The position numbers were made by a program, and so were the translations under genes. The notes below the pieces were generated by a model. It did no database searches. It was not told where the DNA came from and saw only the letters and a program-made list of their open reading frames with translations. Shown here one piece after another: positions 32,921-44,420 of a stretch of DNA of 64,000 nt; positions within the stretch are counted from its first letter, which is position 1; each line of letters opens with the position of its first letter. The DNA comes from Euleptes europaea (lineage: Eukaryota; Chordata; Lepidosauria; Squamata; Sphaerodactylidae), in assembly GCF_029931775.1 (NCBI RefSeq), contig NC_079320.1, positions 46,238,021 through 46,302,020 on the forward strand, given 5' to 3'.

Positions 32921-33114
32921 TTAAATGTCTCCTCGAATTCCTAGTCCTTGTTTTATTTCCCCAGTCTGTCCTCCTTCTAGAGCAGCAAGTCTACTGAATG
33001 GAATAAGTTTCATTGATGTTTTCTTCATGGAATACCACCGAGAATGCCAGGTTGCCCAGATAATACCATTATCATATCCAGATGGACCAGCATCTTTCTC
33101 AGTGTAATCACCAC
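32921..33114 (-). CDS. FGG: FGG exon 9: end of gamma domain and RGDI tail
   Basis: The exon reads [39 protein letters not shown], then [19 protein letters not shown] and TAA. A glutamine and a lysine remain in the tail as possible factor XIIIa cross-link partners, more closely spaced than in human. No GT donor occurs where human exon 9 ends, so the human gamma-prime mechanism (intron 9 retention) is not available. Confidence 0.94.
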
Positions 33115-36100
33115 CTACAATGGAAGCAACAATATAAATTGTAAGTGGCTTGTGAAGGATGTTTATATAGATACACAGGATAAACCACATTTAACATTTC
33201 TCCTCTCCTGTTTATTTTAACATTTCTGTAGTCCAAACCTAAGTACATTTATTCAGAACTGAGCCTCTTAATGCAATAGGATTTATTGCCTAGCAAGTTT
33301 CTAAACCCCATTAAACACGCTAGATGTAAATGTAACTCAACCAAAAATCAAATGCTTCCTTTGGGGCATTAAATGTACTTTCACTAGGCTCATAAAATGT
33401 GTGAAGCATACACTTGGCAATCTAGAGTCATAGCAGATGCTTTAATTGTCAAAAATATTATGTCACAAAGCCCACAGCCCAGCCAAAGCTAAGGATTTTT
33501 ACCTTGCACTGATGTCAATGGCGTGTTAAACACATGCTTAAATGTGTGTTCTCAATGGGACTTAAATGTGCTTAACTTTGGTTGGACTGGACCCTTCAAA
33601 TTTAATGTTTATTACAACACCGTTTATCAAAACAGCTTTGGAGACTCCAGGCATACACAAATTTGGATATAGTGTTCTCTAGCACTTTGCCCTGACCGGG
33701 ATGGCTCAGACTAGCCTGCTCTCATCAGATCATGGAAGCTAAGCAGGATTGGCCTGGGTTAGTACTTGGATGAGAGACCTCCAAGGAATTCCAGCGTTAT
33801 TATTCATAGGCAGGCAATGGCAAACCACCCCTGTTAGTCTCTTGCCTTGAAAGCCCCATAAAGGGTCACCATGAGTTGGCTGTGTCTTGAGAGCACTTTA
33901 CACACACACACACAACACTTTACATGCCAAGAACACAATCCAATGGGTTGTTCTCCTGCTCCACTATGCTCTTATGCAACTTGCTATTCATTTCAATAGA
34001 GCTTCTGCAGGAGAGAGCTCTCCTGTGTCCGAGGTTTAGGTCATGATAAAGCTAAACCTTTCTAGGCAACAGCTTCCTTCAGTAGATGCATAAGGTAACA
34101 ATGTGAAAATATATAAATGGCTAAGATTATAGAGAATTCTATGTCTGGGTAAGGTGTCAGGCTAGATTAGCTTTTAGTTCACATTTTGTTTATTGAACAG
34201 AGTAGTTTATTTAATACATTTATATTTGCAACTTATAATTTTAGTGGGACTCTTAAAGCAGCTCATTAAAACCATAGTATTTAAAACAGCAATCAGATTA
34301 AGCCTTCAGAAGACTTCATGGTATACATTTTAAATAGCAGCAGCAAGATTTGTCCTACACATGCTTCAAAGGTTTGTTAGATTTTTAAAAATCTTAACTG
34401 CTCCCTGAAAACTTCAGACAGAACAAGTCAGGCTTTTCTAAGCAAGGTGCTATAGTTGAGAAGGGGTTGCATTTTACAGTCTAATTTCAGGAGATCAGAG
34501 GGCATGGAGGAGAGCATCCCCTAAGCACAAAGGAACATTAATTTTATTACCTCTGTAATATTTGCCATTGAGGTGCCCAGCATGACATCTGTTCATCCAC
34601 CATCCAGAGCCATCTTGTTCAGCGCAGTTGCCTTCAAATTTGTCATTGTCATTGTCATATGTACTGAATTGCATGCCATTGTGGGAAGTAAAAAATTTGT
34701 CACTTGGATCATCCCTAAAATCAAAGCCATCAAAGGCATCTCCAGCATCACCTCCAACAAAGAAGGCGTAGGTCAGACGATATTTATCTGCTTCAGCTCC
34801 CACTCTGAAGTGAGCGTAATCTGCATGGCTGTTAAAACACACACACACATTAAAACTTCAGATTTTAAAAGTGTGGTCAATTGGATGACATCCTGCAAGC
34901 TTTCAGAGATAGTTTCCTGGAGTGTGCTGCTATGTATCCCCTAAAACTGCAGCAATTTGTTCTACCAGTAACTCAGTAGTAATGTATTTCATCTCAGCAC
35001 GTGTCAAACCCCTAGCATTTGGCAACTATACATTGTGAACATGGCCAAATTTCCCAAATCTAAAAGAGATAGAACTGAACTGTCATGTGGCAAAGAGCAC
35101 ATGCTGCTCTGTGCTCAATCCCAACAAAGGGTAACATGTCCTTTGCTGCTACAGTTTTTCCACCCAGCAACGGTGTTGTGCAGCTTTTGCAATTAATTTC
35201 TTCCTCCCCTACAAAACCATGCCCCCAACCACTGTTTCTCCTTCGGTCCCACCCATCTTTGTTTTTTCTTTCAAGTATCTGACCAGACTCTATTACCCAT
35301 TGTTCAGTTCGTAGGAAACCCTTACATTAGAAGATTACAAATTGTGTTGCTAAGGCTTCTTGTGACACTACTTTCTCCTAACCCTGTGGACACAAATGCA
35401 GCATTATGAGCGATTGAAAAATCTTGCAGTTATCTTTAGAGTTTAATTGTGTACTTTGGAAAGGAGAAGGGGAGCTTGCCAATGCCAAATCCCTATTGCA
35501 CTCTGATGCACAACTTATTTGCTTTTAAGACATTTCTCCCCATACTTTTCACCAAGACCCTTGAGAAAGCTTAAAGGTAAAAGTAAAGGTCTCCTGTGCA
35601 AGCACTGGGTCATTCCTGACCCATGGGGTGACGTCACATCCCGACGTTTACTAGGCAGACTTTGTTTACGGGGTGGTTTGCCAGTGCCTTCCCCAGCCAT
35701 CTTCCCTTTACCCCCAGCAAGCTGGGTACTCATTTTACCAACCTCGGAAGGATGGAGGGCTGAGTCAACCTTGAGCCGGCTACCTGAAACCAACTTCTGT
35801 TGGGATCGAACTCAGATTGTGAGCAGAGCTTGGACTGCAGTACTGCAGCTCACCACTCTGCGCCACGGGGCTCAGAAAAAGCTTACAAGAAACAAAAAAA
35901 AGTTAAATAGAAAAAAATAACAAAAAGTGAAAACAAGCAGACTAAAATCGTCAGCAGAATATAGATAAAATCAACCAAGGGGGAAAAAAATCAACAGTCC
36001 TCAAGAAACCCTGGATAACACAGTCATGCTCTAATTGCAACCATCTGATAGTAGTCAATATAATTTGGGCCCAGGTAGAGCTTTTTCAGGGAGGGGCCTC

Positions 36101-39100
36101 ACTACTGGTTCCAAACTTTCCTTTTTGGAAGCACTGATTGGACCCACATGGGCAATCCCTGTGGCAAGATGGGCAAGGGTTGAGTACAGAAGAGGTAGGC
36201 ATATCCTCACACTACAACAGGCATCCACAGAATGAAATTTTCTTGTGGAAACAGTAGCATCCAAATGGGCAATTTATCTGTGAAATGCCTTGCATGTAAG
36301 TCATAGTGAGCCTCCAAGCTGTCTATATTATTATCACAAGAGCTTTGATAGAGAAGACCTTTCACAACTCAGAAAAACTCTGCCTAGATGGGTTTGTGCA
36401 GACATGAGAGTAGCACAGAATTAAATCATTATTTAAACAATCAGCACCACAGAATAGGCACCAATGTGTGCTTAAACTGTGTTTAGTTGATGTTGCTCCA
36501 ATTTTTCCTCCTCCAATTATCCTAAGGCTGTTTGCTACATATTTACTCCCTGCCTTTCTCCCCACTGAGGGCCCTAAGCCTCCAGCTGGAATATTGGGTC
36601 AGATTCAGGGTGCTGGTTATTACTTTTGAAGCCTTACACGGTCTGGGACCTTCGTATCTGTGGGACTGCCTCTCCTGGTATGTTCCAGCTAATAACAATC
36701 TTTTGGTGGTCCCCGGCCTGAGGAGTGTCCGGCTGGCCTCGACCAGGGCCAGGGCTTTCTCTGCTCTGGCCCCTGCCTGGTGGAATAGCCTCGCTAGCGA
36801 GACCAGGGCCCTGCCAGACCTCAAAGAGTTCAGCAGGACCTGTAAAACAGAGCTATTCTGCCAGGCTTATGGTTGAGGCCAGCTATGGTTCCTATATATA
36901 AAGACTGGCCTCCCTAACCTTCCCATTGTGGTTAACACCTTTTATTCCACCTGGTGCCTTCCATCTGCTCGCCTAGCTGGGTTGTTGTATTGTGACTCGT
37001 ATGTTAGAGGCGCCTAGGTAAATCAGTATAATGATTATGATTTTATAGGGCTATTTTAAAATGTTTTAATGCTTTTATTGATTAATATGACTTATATTCT
37101 GTAAGCCGCTCTGAGCCTGGCTTTGGCCGGGAAGAGCGGGGTAACAAATGGAAATAATAAATAAATGAATGAATGAATAAATAAGCCACTTACAGTGTAG
37201 GGTGGCCAACCTCCAGGTAGTAGCTGGAGATCTCCTGCTATTACAACTGATCTCCAGCGGATAGAGATCAGTTCACCTGGAGAAAATGGCCGCTTTGGCA
37301 ATTTGACTCTGTGGCATTGAAGTCCCTCCCCAAATCCCTCCCTCCTCAGGCTCTGCCCCAAAAACCTCCCACCGGTGGCGAAGAGAGACCAGGCAACCCT
37401 ACAGCGTCATTCTCCCCACCTTCATTTTATTCCCAAGAATAACTCTGTGCGGTAGGTTAGGCTGAAAGATAGTGACTGGCCCAAGGTCAACCAGTGAGTT
37501 TCCATAGCTGAGTGGGAATTCGAAGCTGGTCTCCCAGATCCTAGTCTGACACATTAACCACCACACCACACCACACAGCAAAAGGGCTTATTGGCCTGTC
37601 TGGAAGCTGCATGTGGCTGCAGTTTTGTCTGTCGGAATGTGTAAATCTCTCTCTGGAGATAACTAATTCGATGCAGTATCACTGAACAAATCTTATAGTG
37701 CTGTACCTTGTTTGGCCACTCCAGTCCTCCAGCTCTACCCTTAAGGCATATGGAACAGCAGACTGTGTGGTTAATAAATGGATCTTTTCATTTCCCAGCC
37801 AGAATTCTGTCTGGTCGTTTGGTGACAGATGTCCAAATCCTTCCTTGTACTGAATCCAGGTTTTCCTAAAATCTTCACTCCCATCAAGCCTCTAATAATA
37901 AATTGGAGTAAAGGGGGGAAGAGTAGAAAGATTAACAAAACCATAGGCCCGTCAACTTCCTGCTATATACTAGGCATTCTGCTCCATGCCGTCAATTTAC
38001 AAGACAACATACCCTTTGAACAACAGTCCACCCGTTGCCTGCTGAATCGATTTCACAGTAGACCAGGAACTGCTCCTTGGTTTTTTGAGGTCTGAGGAAG
38101 TACAGCCCGCTTTGCCTGGCACCTTTGTTAGCAATATCTTGGCAATCTATAATAAGCAAACATGAGCAATGGTTAGTAGTTTAATTATAGTCTAGCGTAT
38201 TCATGGTTTACCTATGCAAGACTGAAAACCCAGCTTGCTTCAATTGTTACTTTTAAATTTATTTCATTTTTATCCTGCTGTTTCCCCTAAGGAGTTCAGG
38301 GCAGTGTACATGGTATATCCCCTCTTAACCCTGTGAAGCAGATTATTCTGAGTGGGCACTTGAGTGCCATGTTTGAGCAAGAACTCGAACTGTGTCCTAC
38401 TGACTGAAGTCCAGGGAGGGGCCGTGGCTCAGTGGTAGAGGTTCAATCCCTGGCATCTCCAGTTAAACTGTTAAAGGGACTAGGCAAGTAGGTGATGTGA
38501 AAGGCATCTGCCTGAGACCCTGGAGAGCCTCTGCTGGTCTGAGTAGACAATACTGACTTTGATGGACCAAGGATCTGATTCAGTATAAGGCAGCTTCATG
38601 GGTTCATGTGTTCAACATTTGGCCGACTAGATCATTAGCTACAGTCCACCAACCATTTGTTCTGAGGTGCACTGGAACAGCTCAGTTATAAGCCATTGCC
38701 AAAGTGTTTTACTTAAACATCATAATACAGTATACATAACTACTCTACGGAATTAACTACAGTCATGTCATTTTGTTTACATTTTAAAATGGCATTCTGA
38801 ATGGAGGCTTAAATTATTGAAACAAAGATATAAAACTATGCCTATGAGCATTTGGGGTGTGCTGCCAATGGCATATCAATTTAAAAAATTGATTGACAGC
38901 TTCAGCCTATGCGCTGCAGTTAGAGCATAATACTGTGTGTAAAAAACACAATGGATTACCAATCTATTTACTTGGTACATATTTGCACAGGTTTTGGGGG
39001 CTCTTATAAGCCAGCAGTATCCATAGATGCTATTCTTGTGATACCAGTGATTCTGGGTTTCAACACCACTGAAAGAATTGTTCTATAAAGAACAAGTACA

Positions 39101-42100
39101 GTGATATACTATATTAAATAATCCATGCGCTGACGCTGAAATGCTAGTTTTCATTGTGAAAATATTCACTTGGGGGGAGGCAAAAAAGCAAAGATTCTTT
39201 CAAAAGTGTCCACTCTACAAAGCAGATAGTATTTTTTGTTCGGCAATCTCACAAAGAGCATTTAAGAGGATAAACCAGTTTATCTACTGCACCATTTCAC
39301 TCAACAAGTGAGGGTTGCAATAACTGCATGCTCCTACATACAATTTTTCCCCCCTTGCATATAAAAGAACTAGATGTCACGGGAAAAGGCTCTAGCCTCT
39401 TACTGACATCCTAGCTCTCTAGGGATTGTGTGTGCGTGTGTTTGGAGGAGAATTCAACCAACAGAGCTCCCATCTGCACAGTAGTACAGTCCAGAAGAAA
39501 GGTTTTCCTTCTTATCTGCTCTTTTGAGAATATGCTCTTGTCTGAACATGGGACATTCTGGTGTGGCAGAAGATAACATTCTGAATGATATTACCATTCA
39601 CAACTGCTGCAAAGGTTATGAATTTCATACATTGAAAGCATTTCCATTTAGGAAAAGGCATAAAACGTCCTCTGGTTCATCACGTATATTCTGTACAAAT
39701 GTCTTCTTTCCAGAATGTATTGTGAAATTATGATTGAAGCTTCCTAGTATACCATGTATACCATGCAGGTGTATATATTGAGAATCATATATATGTGCAA
39801 TGTTATGCATGTACAGTGATCATACACAATAATCTGTGATTTTCATGGTTTTTCTGTTCATTTTTAATAATGTTTGACGCAGTCTTTTAAGTGCTTAAAG
39901 CTTTCACACTATGGTGATAGTTTTCATAGATAAAGCAATATATTTTAAATAGCTTTAAATATATTTATATTTAAACAAATATATTTTAAATAGCTTTAAA
40001 CATCTGGAAAAACCTATCAATCCCTAAGACTTCATTTCTAAACGTATTAACCTGTGAGTGTATGTCTTGAATGCCTGATGAAACTGCCTGTGGATAAGTA
40101 TGTCTAGAAATTAAGTCAAAACAGAATTACAAACAGTAATATGTACAAATTACAGAAGCCTGTCTGTCTGTCTGTACTTAAATCCATGGCATTAGCTCCC
40201 ACAGTTTGTGGATTGAAGCCATTATAAGTAAACAGAGATGGTTATTTAAATTGGTCTCAGTCCAGCAGCCTTTGAACCAAGAGCTAATTCTTACCAAATA
40301 CATGGACCTCATGACTGATAGGGTTGCCAACCTCCAGGTAGTAGCTGGAGATCTCCCGCTATTACAACTGATCTGCAGCTGATAGAAATCAGTTCACCTG
40401 GAGAAAATGGCCACTTTGGCAATTGGACCCCTCCTCAAACCCCACCCTCCTCAGGCTCCACCCCAAAAAACCTCTCGCTGATGGCAAAGAGGGACCTGGC
40501 AACCCTACTCATGGCTGATAATAAATTAAGATTAATTAAGACAAAGCAGATGTCACTCAAGTACTTCAGCACAGGAGTCTCAGTTTGCTATGCTGCAAAT
40601 AGTCGTTAATTTCTTATACCTTTTCCAGTTAGTTCCTGTATCTGGACAGTGTCTTGACATGGCTGCTGACATTGTGCCTCAAGCTGAGCAGTCTTCTGCT
40701 TTAATGCTGCAATTTTGTTATTGTTGGATAACACAATTTCTGTCAAAAATCTGGAGATTAGATCAAAACCTAATGTTAGAAGGAAACACTTTTCAATTCC
40801 AGTGGAATAGGAATAAATACATTGGGTATAATAAATACAAGAACCAAGTGTCAGGCAAAGAAAAGGAGCATTTTCTATTTAAACTTTTGGGGAAAGTACA
40901 CAGTTGGTATTTGACTGGTATGTATAAAGATCAAGCTCTAATTGATGGGCTACCTGATGCACCCTCCTTTGAAACTGCACAGTCAGAGGTGTAATTTCTG
41001 AAATAATTGGGAAAGACCTTTATGTGCTGAATTCCTATGCACAGCAAACAGCTCCTACACATGAAAGGAATGCCTGGTTGGGATGCATATGCAATGTTAT
41101 TTTACATCAGTCTGTAACACCCCTGAAACCAAACACCTGGAATGCAATACAAATGAATATTCTTGACACTAAGTTTAAATTTATTTACATTAAAATGTTT
41201 TGGCATAGCGCTGTTGTGAAAGAGGCTTCTACAACAAATTTGTGTCCTCTGTGCACATCAGTTTCAGCTGGACTAACCTGCCTGGTAATTTCTCTAGCTC
41301 ACAGGGTTACAATTTTGTTTGGTACTCACAGGGTGAAAACGCATGGTAGTTTTAGCCTCCTTTATTCCCTGTTTCAGCCAGGATCGAATGCATGGGTTTT
41401 GCCAAACATGCGTTCGATCCTGGCTGAATCCTGGCTAAAACAGGGAATAAAGGAGACTAAAGTGACCATGCGTTTTCGCCCACAGAGAAAAAAAAATTAT
41501 TGTGAAATAAAGCCAATCCATTGAAAATCAGGATCCTCACATATAATTGATAATGGAGATTACTATTAATGTATAAAAACTGGGAGATCTGTGACTAGAA
41601 TCCATCTTCATACATTTTTACTGATGCTCTGCCTGTACTCTTGCAACAGGGTGAGGATATATCAAAATGAATACAATAAATACTGGTTTGATTACAAAAC
41701 AGGTAATTCGTCTAACAGATTACCAGAACAGTGCTTTTTATATGAATGCAAAGCACATGGTTTAGTCCAATCTTATGTTTACTCGGAAGTAAGTCGTATT
41801 TAAATGTGAACAGGACTGTAGTTGGATAGAGGCTTCAATCTCCTTCTTTGGTAATTTAAGAACAACTACTGCAGAAGGTATTTTATTTGAACCTGATCCT
41901 GTGGTTCTGAAATGTATCAAAGTTTTAAAAATCTAGTAAAATATATGGACAGGAAGGATATGAATTAAAGGAGTTTGTTTTCTCTTTTTGTAAAGTATAT
42001 AAATGTACTATATTTGTTACATATAACCAGAGAGGTTATATACTCAAAGGAATGCTTAATAAGTCTTGCTAAGGAAATAACAAAATATACTTTACCAGGA

Positions 42101-44225
42101 AAGAAAATGCATATGGCATGAACATTAGCAGTTCAATTCTAGCAGAGTTACACCGTTCTAAGTCCATTCTAAAGGTGTAACTTTGCTTAGAACACCTTGA
42201 ATATTATTTATGTATCTCAATGTATCTCACTTTGAACCTCACAGGAAATAAATGATTGACTCATATGGTAATTTGAAAGCAATATTTTTGGAAGATCAGA
42301 GAAATAACTATGTAAATTCTGATCTTCTGCTATTATAATTGATCTACAGGTGACAGAGAACAGTTCACCTGGAGAAAATGGCTACTTTGGCAATTGGACT
42401 CTATGGCATTGAAGTCCCTCCTCTCCCCAAACCCCGCCCTCCTCAGGCTCTGCCCCAACAACCTCCTGCTGGTGGTGAAGAGGGACCTGGCAACCCTACC
42501 CTGCTCACTTTCTAAAAACACTTGGTGGGCATCAGAAAAGGTGCTAGCAGGCACCATGGTGCTCACAGGCACCATGTTGGGGACCCATGCCTTAAGATAT
42601 TCCATAAATCACTACAATACTTTGATCAATACTTTAATCATTTCTGACCTATAGAACAGCCTCCTATCAGCAAAGCCTTTCCCATTAAAAATTTGCAGCA
42701 ATTACCTATTGTGCCATTTACTGTATTTTTACACATTGATTTTCTATACCTGGCATGTCTCATGCAAATCTGAGGTATGTAAAAGTATAGGCTTAGGTAA
42801 GTGCAATGTAAGGACGCAAACATTTTATTTTACTCAACAGTACAAGTTCTGAGTGACAATCTAGATCAGTGGTTCCCAAACTTTTCGGGCCACCGCCTAG
42901 GGTTGCCAACTGCCAGGTAGTAGCAGGAGATCTCCTACTAATTCAACTGATCTCAAGCAGCTAGAGATCAGATCACCTGGAGAAAAATGGCCACTTTGGC
43001 AATTGAACTCAATGGCATTGAAGTCCCTCCCCTCCCCAAACCCCTCCCTCTTCAGGCTCCATCCCCAAAATCTCCCGCTGGATGCGAAGAGGGACCTGGC
43101 AACCCTACCACCACCAAGGGTGGTTCCACAAACTCAACCCCAGTGCCCCCTACCCTATCCAACAACACAGTTGAAGGGACCCACCTCTATTGCCCCTCTG
43201 CTGCCCCTTTGCTTCTTAGGGACCCCCTAGGTAATCCCACCGCCCCCCAGGGGGTGGTACTGCCCACTTTGGGAACCACTGATCTAGATGGAAAATAGCA
43301 AAAATCAAACATAGCAAAATTTGGACTGCATTCTGAAGTAGTAAGAGGAAAGATACATACTGTATTGTATTTTCATTGTTCACAATAGTGTTTTCATATC
43401 GGATGATGTCATCAATTATGTCTCTGGATTTTTGAGTATAACTTAAAACCACATCTGCAGAATATACACAAAAGTGTACAAAATATTAGTGATTTAATGC
43501 CTAATAAACTGGGAAATAAAGGAGCGTTGCATTGTAGGAGTCTCTGTGTCCTTACTTGGCTGAGCTGGTCGGTCCACGAGGTGTGCATTTCGGATCTGAT
43601 GAAACAATTCATCTGTTAAAGCTGAGGAATTTGAGATCTGCTGCAGGATATTTTCAAGTACTTGGAGATCTCGATCTGTCTCAGGCTGATATTTATTTAA
43701 GAAATTTGCAATGCCACATGTGGTGGGGCAATAGTTACCCTAAAGAGAAAGAAAAATTTAAATAATGTTAAACAGTAGGAGCTATGTAATAGTCATACTA
43801 CAAAATTTCTCCTCCCCTGCACATGCATTAGAATTGTCTGCAACAGATAGCAGACTGGATTAGAGACCTAAAACATAATGGCCAAACAGGCATTTTTAAA
43901 TACTGCATGCAGTTAAGTAGACCATTTAAAGCATAAATATATTATAATCATGCTTGTTACCAGTAATAATTACATTTGTAAAAAGTGCACAAATAAAATA
44001 GAGACTGACTTACAAATCGTTCGTCCATGATGCAGCAGTTATCTCTGGTAGGAACAAACTACGTGGGAAAAGATAAAAATGGCACTTTCAGTGATTTTTG
44101 TTACTTGGTGATTACTTAACCATTCTTTTAAAAAGACGACCACCGTGTCCAATGCCACTTACTGCAGTGCAAGAAGAAAGCAGGAAAGCTAGAAGAGACA
44201 CCCAGATGTTGAACTTCTGCTTCAT
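32921..44225 (-). CDS. FGG: Fibrinogen gamma chain, complete
   Basis: FGG encodes the gamma chain of fibrinogen. The nine coding exons are 44225-44163, 44058-44014, 43739-43556, 43454-43361, 40750-40620, 38146-38013, 37891-37707, 34828-34551 and 33114-32921, giving 435 aa. Exons 2-5 are 45, 184, 94 and 131 nt, the lengths I recall for human. Landmarks are the signal peptide, DNCC (dimer cysteines), rings CPTTC and CQQPC, a coiled coil and the gamma C-terminal domain with hole a (EQDG, RCH, GYDNG) and the NDNDKFEG calcium loop. An NSS sequon sits near the human NKT site. The C terminus [11 protein letters not shown] replaces human AKQAGDV and is encoded in exon 9 itself, with no donor and so no separate exon 10. 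Confidence 0.97.
33687..33914 (+). repeat. 5S-rRNA-derived SINE
   Basis: GCCCTGACCGGGATGGCTCA, GGAAGCTAAGCAGGATTGGC and GTTAGTACTTGGATGAGAGA reproduce the 5S rRNA internal promoter order. The tail GGCAATGGCAAACCACC and ACACACACAC follow. It lies in FGG intron 8. Confidence 0.85.
34551..34828 (-). CDS. FGG: FGG exon 8: gamma domain, calcium loop and hole a
   Basis: The exon runs from [18 protein letters not shown] through [29 protein letters not shown] and AEQDGSGWW to GKYYRG. It is 278 nt long with acceptor TTTTAACAG and donor GTAATA. Confidence 0.96.
35570..35880 (-). repeat. tRNA-derived SINE, second family, near full length
   Basis: Reading on -, it starts GAGCCCCGTGGCGCAGAGTG and ends TTTACTTTTACC. 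Short direct repeats AAAGCTTA lie on each side. It lies in FGG intron 7. Confidence 0.85.
36575..37172 (+). repeat. L2/CR1-clade LINE 3' end
   Basis: A frame to 36876 encodes the end of a LINE reverse-transcriptase ORF ([47 protein letters not shown]). A 3'UTR then ends GCCGCTCTGAGCCTGG and AATAAATAAATGAATG. It is 5'-truncated, with only the C-terminal coding part left, in FGG intron 7. Confidence 0.8.
37198..37402 (+). mobile_element. TAGGGTTGCCA-type MITE
   Basis: TAGGGTGGCCAACCTCCAGG to ACCAGGCAACCCTA in FGG intron 7. Confidence 0.82.
37403..37575 (-). repeat. tRNA-derived SINE, third type
   Basis: Reading on -, GGTGGTTAATGTGTCAGACT, GGGAGACCAGCTTCG and TGACCTTGGGCCAGTCACT resemble a MIR-like tRNA SINE. 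It directly abuts the MITE at 37198-37402. Confidence 0.6.
37707..37891 (-). CDS. FGG: FGG exon 7: gamma C-terminal domain
   Basis: The exon reads [32 protein letters not shown] and [12 protein letters not shown], nearly identical to human. It is 185 nt, phase 0 in and phase 2 out, donor GTACAG. Confidence 0.95.
38013..38146 (-). CDS. FGG: FGG exon 6: start of gamma C-terminal domain
   Basis: The exon encodes [17 protein letters not shown] and [17 protein letters not shown], matching human [17 protein letters not shown]. It is 134 nt with donor GTATGT. Confidence 0.95.
38250..38400 (-). repeat. LINE tail-like fragment
   Basis: ATTTATTTCATTTTTATCCT and CCTAAGGAGTTCAGGGCAGT form a reversed LINE-type tail in FGG intron 5. 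Confidence 0.4.
38413..38625 (+). repeat. tRNA-derived SINE, fourth type
   Basis: GGGGCCGTGGCTCAGTGGTA, GGCATCTCCAGTTAAA and CAGTATAAGGCAGCTTCATG match, in inverse, the copy at 46970-47185. Confidence 0.8.
38630..40310. other. FGG intron 5, mostly unique
   Basis: AT-rich intron, including a short duplicated ATATATTTTAAATAGCTTTA unit near 39940 and 39985. No gene seen. Confidence 0.5.
40320..40506 (+). mobile_element. TAGGGTTGCCA-type MITE
   Basis: TAGGGTTGCCAACCTCCAGG to GACCTGGCAACCCTA. The flanks show an unusually long match, CTCATGACTGA/CTCATGGCTGA. It lies 110 bp from FGG exon 5. Confidence 0.83.
40620..40750 (-). CDS. FGG: FGG exon 5: coiled coil and second ring
   Basis: The exon reads [35 protein letters not shown] and ELTGK. 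It is 131 nt long, exactly the human exon 5 length, with acceptor CTCCAG and donor GTATAAG. Confidence 0.95.
41331..41481. mobile_element. Palindromic MITE with GGGYGAAAACGC ends
   Basis: The left end GGGTGAAAACGCATGGT and right end ACCATGCGTTTTCGCCC are inverted, as are most internal bases (AGGATCGAATGCATG and its inverse). ACA lies on both sides, a possible 3-bp duplication. It lies in FGG intron 4. Confidence 0.75.
42325..42498 (+). mobile_element. TAGGGTTGCCA-type MITE, 5'-truncated
   Basis: Starts at GATCTTCTGCTATTATAATT and ends GACCTGGCAACCCTA. It is joined to a hAT right-end fragment (to 42593) ending GCACCATGTTGGGGACCC. Confidence 0.78.
42867..43281 (+). mobile_element. hAT element with nested MITE, perfect 8-bp TSD
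   Basis: CAGTGGTTCCCAAACTTTTC and CACTTTGGGAACCACTG are terminal inverted repeats. ATCTAGAT at 42859-42866 and 43282-43289 is the target duplication. About half of its length is another MITE (42898-43107). It lies in FGG intron 4, ending 80 bp before exon 4. Confidence 0.9.
42898..43107 (+). mobile_element. TAGGGTTGCCA-type MITE nested in hAT
   Basis: Complete element with TSD CCACCGCC/CCACCACC, inserted in the hAT element 42867-43281, so it is the younger of the two. Confidence 0.88.
43361..43454 (-). CDS. FGG: FGG exon 4: coiled coil
   Basis: The exon encodes [17 protein letters not shown] and then [12 protein letters not shown]. It is 94 nt, the human exon 4 length. It begins 80 bp beyond a complete hAT element in intron 4. 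Confidence 0.93.
43556..43739 (-). CDS. FGG: FGG exon 3: first ring and coiled coil
   Basis: The exon opens [17 protein letters not shown] and includes [11 protein letters not shown] (an N-glycosylation sequon near human N52) and PAQP. It is 184 nt with donor GTAAGG. Confidence 0.95.
44014..44058 (-). CDS. FGG: FGG exon 2: N-terminal dimer cysteines
   Basis: This 45-nt exon encodes [15 protein letters not shown], against human YVATRDNCCILDERF. The adjacent cysteines link the two half-molecules. Confidence 0.95.
44163..44225 (-). CDS. FGG: FGG exon 1: signal peptide
   Basis: ATG at 44225 begins [19 protein letters not shown] followed by TA, a hydrophobic signal sequence ending before donor GTAAGT. 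It joins exon 2 in phase 0. Confidence 0.92.
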
Positions 44226-44420
44226 TTTGTATAGCTCCCAAAGAATGAAGAGGCAGTTCTTAACCAACGCAGCTTGCAGGGCTTCTGAGATCTGACCTTA
44301 CTCTCTGAAGAGCACAGCAGCCGCTTAAGGGATCAGCTGGAACTCAGTGGGTGGCTACAGTGTTGTAAATAGGCAGGGGATATGGTAGAGGGAGCATGCC
44401 CTCTTACTGGTTGAGTGTGT
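44226..44420 (-). promoter_or_regulatory. FGG 5' flank
   Basis: Region upstream of the FGG ATG. A TATA-like CTATTTACA lies near 44371-44363 on the coding strand. No strong HNF1 match is seen. Assigned by position only. Confidence 0.3.

Noticed and set aside
33687-33790. 5S rRNA gene
   Set aside because: 5S-like internal promoter order is present, but the body diverges and is joined to a SINE tail with a CA-rich end; the same holds for the other four loci.
36532-36876. 114-codon frame that looks like a protein gene
   Set aside because: It is the C-terminal end of an L2/CR1-clade LINE followed by a LINE 3'UTR.
41024-41524. 166-codon open frame
   Set aside because: It runs through a palindromic MITE and has no recognisable protein features.
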